Positions 63,742-64,000 of a stretch of DNA of 64,000 nt are shown here, piece after piece. The translations under genes and the position numbers were made by a program. Origin of the DNA: DATKAS01 sp963733765. Lineage in GTDB: Bacteria > Actinomycetota > Acidimicrobiia > Acidimicrobiales > DATKAS01. Position 1 is the stretch's first letter. Each line of letters starts with the position of its first letter. Under the pieces are notes generated by a model that was given only the letters and a program-made list of their open reading frames with translations, was not told where the DNA came from and did not search any database. The stretch covers positions 248,001-312,000 of the forward strand of contig CAVTEI010000007.1 of assembly GCA_963733765.1 (NCBI GenBank), written 5' to 3'.

Positions 63742-64000
63742 ACGCGATCTGGATCACCCTGGCTGTCGCACTGCTCATCGTCATCCTGGTCGCCGTGTCG
63801 TACAACCGCTTCGCCACCCAAACCGCGTTGATGGAGAACTCGTGGGCGAATGTCGACACCGAGTTGCGGCGGCGCCACGACCTGGTGCCCAATCTGGTCG
63901 AGACCGTGCAGGGCTACGCCGCACACGAGCGCACGACGCTCGAGCAGGTAGCCGACGCACGCTCGTTGGCGCGCTCCGCCACCGGAGAGGGCGCCGAGCA
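63738..64000 (+). CDS. lemA: LemA family protein (N-terminal part)
   Basis: Runs off the right edge after about 87 residues. One N-terminal membrane helix (WITLAVALLIVILVAVSYNR), then the conserved ENSWANVDTELRRRHDLVPN and LVETVQGYAAHERTTLEQV. LemA proteins are membrane proteins of unclear function. Confidence 0.92.
   Translation, partial: MNAIWITLAVALLIVILVAVSYNRFATQTALMENSWANVDTELRRRHDLVPNLVETVQGYAAHERTTLEQVADARSLARSATGEGAE

Noticed and set aside
1..64000. tRNA genes, CRISPR arrays, prophage and insertion sequences
   Set aside because: I read the intergenic spaces and saw no cloverleaf with a T-loop, no regular direct repeats with spacers, and no transposase or phage structural gene.

Overview
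The window is a gene-dense, high-GC chromosomal segment of an actinobacterium. A mycothiol S-conjugate amidase, the lexA / LysM protein / nrdR arrangement known from mycobacteria and corynebacteria, actinobacterial-type LexA boxes (CGAAC-N4-GTTCG) and an actinobacterial HelD all point that way. The mix with a SpoVS-like protein and a class II (B12-dependent) ribonucleotide reductase suggests the class Acidimicrobiia; that placement is inference. I see no rRNA, tRNA, CRISPR array, prophage or insertion sequence. The one mobile element is an intein.

Layout. 1-1570 (minus): N-terminal part of NrdJ, interrupted by a 358-residue intein with two LAGLIDADG motifs; its promoter carries two NrdR-box-like sites, and NrdR itself is encoded at 7.6-8.1 kb. 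2-7.6 kb: VOC protein, acyltransferase/SGNH protein, molybdopterin oxidoreductase, RibD-type reductase. 7.6-9.2 kb: SOS divergon (nrdR, LysM protein / lexA) with four LexA boxes. 9.2-22.4 kb (all minus): probable long operon miaB-miaA-dapF-hflX-dapC-dapD-dapE-cyclase/AAA regulator-esterase, preceded by spoVS-like and recA with an SOS promoter. 22.7-24.4 kb: ABC exporter. 24.6-26.2 kb: secreted RTX-like repeat protein. 26.3-32.3 kb (minus): rimO-pgsA-cinA-thpR-ybaK and a 2-oxoacid dehydrogenase E1 pair. 32.4-38 kb: CoA-transferase, enoyl-CoA hydratase, SMP-30 lactonase, QueF, FtsK. 38-46.3 kb: zinc metalloprotease, methylmalonyl-CoA-mutase-type large subunit, a heavily frameshifted LuxR/AAA regulator, rhodanese-ThiF protein, sirtuin, an unknown protein. 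46.5-52 kb: leucyl aminopeptidase, PduO-type cobalamin adenosyltransferase, MetH. 52-64 kb: a 56-residue small protein, HelD, YeaQ-like protein, thiolase, SNase lipoprotein, YdjC deacetylase, degenerate cupredoxin, SCP2 protein, Mca, NfeD-SPFH pair, GH29 fucosidase, PEBP lipoprotein, ElaA acetyltransferase, an unknown protein and the start of LemA.

Themes. (1) DNA damage and nucleotide supply are wired together: recA, lexA and the LysM protein have LexA boxes, and nrdJ has NrdR boxes. (2) Cobalamin is used repeatedly: NrdJ, MetH, a mutase subunit and an adenosyltransferase. (3) The succinylase branch of lysine/diaminopimelate synthesis (dapD, dapC, dapE, dapF) sits in one operon with tRNA-modification genes.

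Caution. At least nine genes are broken by single-base frameshifts (about 16 in total), usually in GC-rich runs, and the conserved protein continues in the next frame. Housekeeping genes such as miaA are affected, so most are probably sequence errors. I give each such locus as one gene with the shift stated.
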